Positions 58,261 through 64,000 of a stretch of DNA of 64,000 nucleotides are shown here, piece after piece. The stretch's first letter is position 1, and every line of letters begins with the position of its first letter. The stretch spans positions 1,736,001 through 1,800,000 of the forward strand of contig BJKQ01000001.1 of the NCBI GenBank assembly GCA_006538405.1. The letters are read 5' to 3'. Made by a program: the position numbers and the translations under genes. The notes beneath the pieces are model-generated. The model ran no database searches and was not told the DNA's origin. It was given only the letters and a program-made list of their open reading frames with translations. The stretch comes from Hansfordia pulvinata (lineage: Eukaryota; Ascomycota; Sordariomycetes; Xylariales).

Positions 58261-61087
58261 AGAACTGTAGACGACAACATACCTACACATGCGGCTTCAT
58301 CGTCATTCCACAATGAGAACCCACTGGACGTCAAGAGGGAGCACACGACAAGGCGCCGGATCCCACAATGGCCGCCAGCAATCCGATACCCACACGCCAC
58401 GCAAGGCGCATGCCGCTCGCTGTCAATGATGCAGAATTCTGCACACCATCCGTCGCGATACCACCCTGGCCCTTCCACTCATCACCCCCCCGGCCCCCAG
58501 TCACATATTGGCGTCTGCTATCGCCCGCTCCACACCGGCTTTTGCAGTCTCGCTACGAGTATTAGCATCGATGAGTGCGGTCAAGTAGCGTTCGGGCTTT
58601 ACGGCATGGCGGACAGCAGAGAAGAAGGAGGGTGGGCATTGGTTGCGAGGCGGTGCACGGAGCCCACCCTCACACACACCACCTCTTGATCTATCGTCGG
58701 TCTCTACCTGCGAGAACCCGTACCTTTCATCATCTCCAGCTCACCGCAAAACACCCGTTCATCCCGGCGCGCTCCCTTGCGGCTTTTGCGACACAGGCAC
58801 CTTCTTAAGAGGGCAAGGGGAGGCAGACGACGAACAAGGAGGAGAGGGACGCTGGAGGCGAGGGGCATCAGACCGGGTTCCCCTCGGACCCGGCCACTGA
58901 TGAGCTCAACTTCAAGCGAGTGCTTGCAACCTCTCTCCCACGTGTTCGACGGGTACTTGTATTCAGCGACCCGGCCAAGCCTGGGGTTGGCGACACTCGC
59001 CGCCGCCGGAGGATTTGGCCCTCATCGGTGTCTGGGTGCGCGTCTGCATGTCTGACCGTTTGTCTCTCCTTCTGTCTGCCCCGGCCACCCTTGGCCCGGC
59101 CCAGGGCCGCCAGAGACATGGCATGACATGATGGCGCCGGCACCCGCGAGCAAAAGTCGGCTTCGGCACTCAACTTGCGCGCCACGGCTATTTCTCCTAC
59201 CTCAAGAGACGAATCCTCACAAAGTCCCCGTCAGCCTTGCGGGCCCGCGATGCAAGCGCTAAAATAGCCCCCGCCGCGACTTTGCGAGTTACTCGTTATA
59301 GGCGAGTACTCAGTGCCTGGATGTGGTCGCCATGGCGGACTCTACACTTTTCCGGATGGCGAGAAGGATATCCGTCCCAAAAGACGCGACTCTCGCTTCT
59401 CCATCACCTTGCCTTGGGACCTGCCCATCTGATGGGATGTACGGGTACCTAGTTCTGGCCGGGCGATGAAATGGAAGGGGAATATTTCACCACCCCTGCC
59501 CCACAGCGGCAGCGGCAAGCAGATCAAGTTGCCTCCCTCCAGCCTGCCGTGCTGTAGCCTGCTTCTCGTCGCCCACCCGCGTCGGCTGAGGATGCCGATG
59601 GGCTACTGCGTGTGTGGCTCGCCACGAAACCCACAATCACAAGAATGGCCCTGCGCGCGCGCAGACCGGCGACTTGGGGAGGCAGATACGGACACAAACA
59701 TGAGTGAACTGGCGCGTTTGTCGCATGCCGTCTCGCCCGTGTTCCTGCGCTTGCTTGCCGCTGTCAGACAAGCGGCGCGCCCGTGTCATCCGTTTGCAAG
59801 TCCCGCGGGCCGACCGCCGAGTTGCCAAAGCAGCAATCCCATGTCGAGGCGGGGGGGCCTAGACGCTGTGGTCTCTGTCTGCGCCGCCTCGCACTCGAGA
59901 TACCTGCCTCACTAATGACTGCAGTCAGTCAACCGTCCTGCACGCCCAGCAGACGCAGCACCCACACCGGCGCGGGCCATGCAAGTCAGCCATGTTATAG
60001 CCAATGGAAAAATCCCAAAAGCTCGCGAATGCGACGTGTGAGCCGCGCAGCGCCCGCAACTATTTCCCCTCCTGGGCCACTTTCTCACCCGCCCGCGCCT
60101 GTCCATGGCCAGGGTGTCGATGGACGACGCCGGAGGGCGACGCCGCCGACCGTCGCATTGGCTGGCCTTTTCCCAACGCGCTTGCTGCCTTCACCGCACC
60201 CTTCTCTGCAGCTGTAAGCGGGAAGCAGGGAGGGGAAGAGGGGCAGGAGAAGGATGAGAGACGGGACTGGAGAGTATGGACGGGGCAGGATGGAGCCCGG
60301 CTCGTCACTTGACGATGACGGCGGCACTAGCAGCACCTTGTCGTGCTTGTATCCTGCAACAGCGGGAGCCAAGTGCCGACGACTTTAGAGCCAGCGCCGG
60401 CCCGCTTGCGAGTGCTCCGCAAAGAGGGACCCCGGGTTGGCCTGGTTTGAGACGGCACTCTGGGGATGGGGCAGCGCCCTGACTTCCCGTCTGGAGCCGT
60501 CCCAACTATCGTCGTCCGCGAGCAGGTGCTTGCCGGAGCACGGGCACCCGCAATACTCGTAAGCAAACTCATCCGTATCCGTGCTTGACTCTGCGCGGCG
60601 GGCTGACGGCTCAAGTGCCGCGGGAGGGCGGAGCCGAACTCGCGAGGTCTGTGCGGGTTGGGCAGCACTCCCTCCCCTCCCTCTCAGGCACGAGACGTCC
60701 GGAGCCTTGCCTGTCTCTCATCTGATCTGATCTCTGATCTAATCATGGCACAAAACGAAATTGCCCATCGGTTCGACGACTGCCGCGACGACGGACGGCC
60801 GCCGCGACTAATAACAAACCTCGGTGGTGGCGCCTGAGCGTCGGATTTGGACGATCAACGCCAATTGACCGCGGGCACTGGCCGTTGGCCGCCCCTCTGT
60901 GCTGCCACTGTTCGTGTTCGCCCTCCGTTCCGTAACGCACGCGCCCGTCCGGTCCGTATCCGTCAGAGATGCATGGCGCACGTGGGCCCCGTCCGTTTTG
61001 CGCTGATTCAAGCACCCCATGACTTGTCGATCTCTGCGGGAGGTAGGCCCTTGGCACGGCTTGTCGCGTCTCTGGCGAGCGTGGCGA

Positions 61088-61116
61088 GGCATGGCATGGC
61101 ATGGCATGGCATGGCA
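61088..61116. repeat. (CATGG)n pentanucleotide repeat
   Basis: Five tandem CATGG units with flanking partial units, related in sequence to the CATGC array at 34943. Confidence 0.9.
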
Positions 61117-63437
61117 TCTGTGCCACCTCATACATTTGGATCCGCGAGCCGGGGAGTCTGGGGATGCCGCCGTGAGCTGCTCTCCTCGCATGCACGAGCG
61201 ATGGCCACGCGGGAGCTGGTGATGGTGCTGCTTGGTCTACTCGTATGGCATTCTAAGCGCCCGTCTGTCTTGGTGGTGGATCGCACCAAAGTTTGTGCCG
61301 CCCCTCGACAGTCGGATAGATCATCAATAACGCACACGGCCAGGTCAGCCAAGACATGTTGGCCCTTGGCCCAAGACCGCCGCATCTGCCAGTCGCCAAA
61401 GGGGGCTGGGGGCCTGCGGAGCACTTGGTTCGGACGAGTGAAGCGCTGCGCGGTCGCGGGCTGTGGTAACGGACTCGCCCAGCTGCTCGAAGGCGGGTGA
61501 ATTCACGATTGCCATGCAGAGATTGGTATGTTTTGAATGCTCCGTCGACGGGTCCCACTTGGCCCGCCCACTGCTCCAAGCTCGATCCTGTCAGGCCTCG
61601 AGGCGCACCTTGGCTCCCCGCCAGGCACTCGCCACTCTTCTGGCACTGGCGCAAGCAAGCCAGGGCAGCAAGTCGAAGCGGGAGCACGCGCTTGGCAACC
61701 AGCAAGGCCCTCACGATCATCGCTGCGTCGGTTCATCACTTCAGTAAAGCGCGCCCGTTGGATACGCATACCTACGAGTGCTCGAAGTCGAGGATCGGCT
61801 TCTCCGCGGGGTTAGCGGCAACTGCCACGATGGCAAAAGCTATTGGCCCCATCGGGTAGTGCGAGGACCACTCGGCTCTCCAAAGTGAATCAGATGGATG
61901 TGTCTCAGATTGCACCACCCCTCCCCATCAACCGTTGTGTTTCGATCCGGGCTCGAGCCCTAACATTGGCAAAGGCGAGCTTCGTCTGGGGACAGAGCCG
62001 GTAGGCCCTCTCGTCCATGGGCACGTGAGCCCTTGGGGTTTTTTGGGGGGAGTTGTACACTTTCGGGCGCGCTCGTATCGTGCGTCCACGACTATAGCGA
62101 GCCACTTTCACAGCTATCGTGAAGATTGTGCCCTTTGACACCTTGGAGCGCATTTACCGCGCCTGATCTGTCTCGAGAGGGGGGTGGAGAGACCCGGCAT
62201 GAACCGCGAGCAGGGATTTTCGACCTGTCGTATTGGTCGAAAAGGCGGGAAGGAAAAGTGAAAAAAACATGTCGAATTCCCAAGGACGCTGCTGCGTGGC
62301 ACTCGCGAGGTCCTCTTCCGGGATCAGAACGCAGCACCCTCCAACGGCTGGCTGGTGACACTGCCTTCATTAGCACATGCAGGGCCAGGGTCTCTCTGGT
62401 TAGCGCTCGACGTGGCGAGCTGATCGCTGCTCTCAACCGGTGGTATCTGCAGGCTGGGCTAGGATGTATGCTGACGACTAGCCACAGGCAGACGATCTGG
62501 AGCGTCGCAGTCATGTCGTCCCCGCGGTTGCCTTTCAAAGTGGGATCAGGCTGAGGGTAGAGCGCCTTCTGTTCCGCCGAGCAGGCGAATGGAGGCTTGA
62601 TGATCAACCGCGTCGGCGTGCTGCTGGGCGCTGAGGAGAGGTGAGCACAGCGAGTGAGGCCGTAATGGAGCCATGATGACAATATCGTGAAAAGAGGAAA
62701 TTGCCGTGTGGGACGAATTGGACCAACAGCGAGACGGTTTACAAGGTATCTAGGGAGTAGGTAGTGCGCGTATGAGTACTTATTGCGGGCCGTGTGCCAA
62801 TGGTGCGCAAGGTATTGCAGGGATCTGTTGAGCTGGAACCTGTACCGTGCGTTACGGAAGCGCATCTACATACGGGGTTCTCCGTAATGGACACAACGGG
62901 ATACAACCACTTGCGGCACTCCACGCGCTAGCCGTCTAGTACCCGCGCTCACTACCGCCGTACGGAGCACTGCCAGATGAACCTCTACCTCAGGGGACCA
63001 TCACCAGCCCTCAACGCTGGCCACAGCCCATCGTCACAGAGAACATCGACGCTGTGTCGGCGTTGCGGGCGCTGCACCACTGGATTGGCGGTCGGTCGTG
63101 CTCGCGTCTACTGAAAGTACCAAGGTACGAGTACCTACCTGACATGCGCCTCCAGCTGCTGGTGGATGCACGGCACGACAAGCGGCGGGCCAGGGCCGAG
63201 AACGTACTCGTACTCGCGACATTCGCAGCACAGCGGGGCCACCCACCTGCATGTACCCGTACCCGCCCGCCGGCCATTTCCCCCCTACCCGCTCCATGTA
63301 TTACCTTAAAGGTACCTCCTCTGTTCCTGGCCGTCCCGTCCGGTGCTGTGCGTGCTGCGCTGCATCGCCGCTGCAACTTATTACCTTGACTTGGCCCAGT
63401 CCTGCCCGGCTCCCGTCTCCCTCACCCATCTGGTCTG

Positions 63438-63569
63438 ATGAGTCTTCCTCTCCGGCGGCTCTCCCAGCACCCTCTCAAGCAGCCAATCTGTCGAGCCGAC
63501 GGTCGAGGACAAACCTCCCCCCTTCACTCATTCGCTCCTGCTCGACTCGACGATTGCCGCCGCTGCTGA
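63438..63569 (+). promoter_or_regulatory. Possible upstream ORF before the partial gene
   Basis: An ATG at 63438 opens a 43-codon frame that stops at 63567-63569, 113 bases before the ATG at 63682. It matters only if the transcript starts upstream of it, which cannot be seen. Confidence 0.25.
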
Positions 63570-63681
63570 GGCTCGTTCCGCCCGCTGGCCAGCTGCAGCC
63601 AGTACGCCTGCTCCGACCCCTGCCTGCCTGCTGCCGGCTTTTCAACACCGGCACCCGGCCGCCTCTGCCCACCTCGGCACC

Positions 63682-64000
63682 ATGTCGGAAGACTCGCTCA
63701 AAGGCCTGATTGCCAATGTCCCTGACTGGCTCAGGCGGCTCGACCAGCTCAGCGACCAGATTGACCAGCGTCAATTGGACCTGGCCCGATTCGACGAGAG
63801 GAAGTCCCTGCTCAAGGCCCAGTCCCACCGGAGGAAGGGCTCGACCGAGTCTCTCAGGCCCAACGACGACGACCCTGAGCCTCGACCGCGCGAGGATGCC
63901 GCCCGCGCCAACACGCCTCCCGCCTCTCCTCCCGCCGAGCCGCAACCTGCATCGGCACTGCCCGAAATATCACCGGCAAGCGATCTGCCCGAGGCACTGC
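63682..64000 (+). CDS. N-terminal part of a hypothetical protein, runs off the window
   Basis: The ATG at 63682, in the context CACCATGTC, opens a frame that continues past the right edge; 106 residues are visible. The first 50 residues are helical and charged (SLKGLIANVPDWLRRL, then DQIDQRQLDLARFDERK), suggesting a short coiled coil. A basic patch (SHRRKGS) and a Pro/Ala/Glu-rich disordered stretch follow. No catalytic motif or signal peptide is visible. I do not recognise the family with certainty. The ordered N terminus and good start context support a real gene. Confidence 0.7.
   Translation, partial: MSEDSLKGLIANVPDWLRRLDQLSDQIDQRQLDLARFDERKSLLKAQSHRRKGSTESLRPNDDDPEPRPREDAARANTPPASPPAEPQPASALPEISPASDLPEAL

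Larger units (their letters stand above)
56145..63681. other. Gene-poor interval of about 7.5 kb
   Basis: No supportable gene. It contains GA runs (57676-57695), a G14 run (58247-58260), a CATGG array (61088-61116), and TACGAGTA copies near 56820, 58555, 60554, 61238, 63125 and 63206. The final 300 bases are pyrimidine-rich and probably lead into the partial gene at 63682. A minus-strand frame of 257 codons at 62092-62865 has no recognisable content. Confidence 0.5.

Noticed and set aside
62092..62865. 257-codon minus-strand frame
   Set aside because: Amino-acid pattern looks random; no start context, motif or neighbouring exon.

Overview
The window is nuclear DNA of a filamentous ascomycete (Pezizomycotina, most likely Sordariomycetes). 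Evidence: short spliceosomal introns of about 49-151 bases with GT..AG ends and CTGAC/CTAAC branch sites, a Zn2Cys6 regulator and an ATF-type bZIP, a fused pyrimidine gene of the fungal type (CPSase, inactive dihydroorotase, ATCase), GC-rich codon use and many microsatellites. I found no tRNA, rRNA, CRISPR array, intact transposon, or AT-rich repeat tract of the kind left by RIP.

Layout. At 0.7-3.6 kb is a two-exon UPF1-like SF1 helicase with a C-terminal zinc knuckle. At 4.4-5.1 kb is an intronless HAD-IIB phosphatase/phosphomannomutase-like gene of bacterial appearance. Convergent to it, at 5.6-7.9 kb, is a five-exon 14-TM MFS efflux transporter whose frame is broken in this sequence. A gene-poor interval of nearly 10 kb leads to a class I aldolase gene of the DHDPS family (17.8-18.8 kb, minus). 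A second interval of more than 10 kb leads to a four-exon Zn2Cys6 factor (29.6-31.7 kb). An ATF-like bZIP (35.3-36.2 kb) converges on a His/Gln/Ser-rich protein of unknown function (37.2-38.0 kb, minus). The five-exon pyrimidine gene fills 43.8-50.7 kb. It is followed by an Alr4036-type FMN-binding protein (51.9-52.8 kb) and an unrecognised coiled-coil protein with a duplicated internal segment and a frame break (53.9-56.1 kb). After a 7.5 kb gene-poor stretch, the start of one more gene runs off the right edge.

The genes do not form a recognisable cluster or operon-like unit. The one plausible link is regulatory: the bZIP belongs to the ATF/CREB-like class, and perfect CRE palindromes lie in the promoter-proximal regions of the FMN-binding gene and the His-rich gene. 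That link is inference.

The most unusual non-genic signal is a dispersed short palindrome family built on TACGAGTACTCGTA. I count at least 25 copies of its 8-base half, TACGAGTA/TACTCGTA, scattered through the gene-poor intervals and none inside the genes called here. A second short motif, built on TAGGTACCTA or ACCTAAGGT, shares the same intervals. Several G/C homopolymers of 13-22 bases and a (GT)52 array are also present. The frame breaks in two genes each look like one missing base, so sequencing or assembly error must be weighed against real gene decay.
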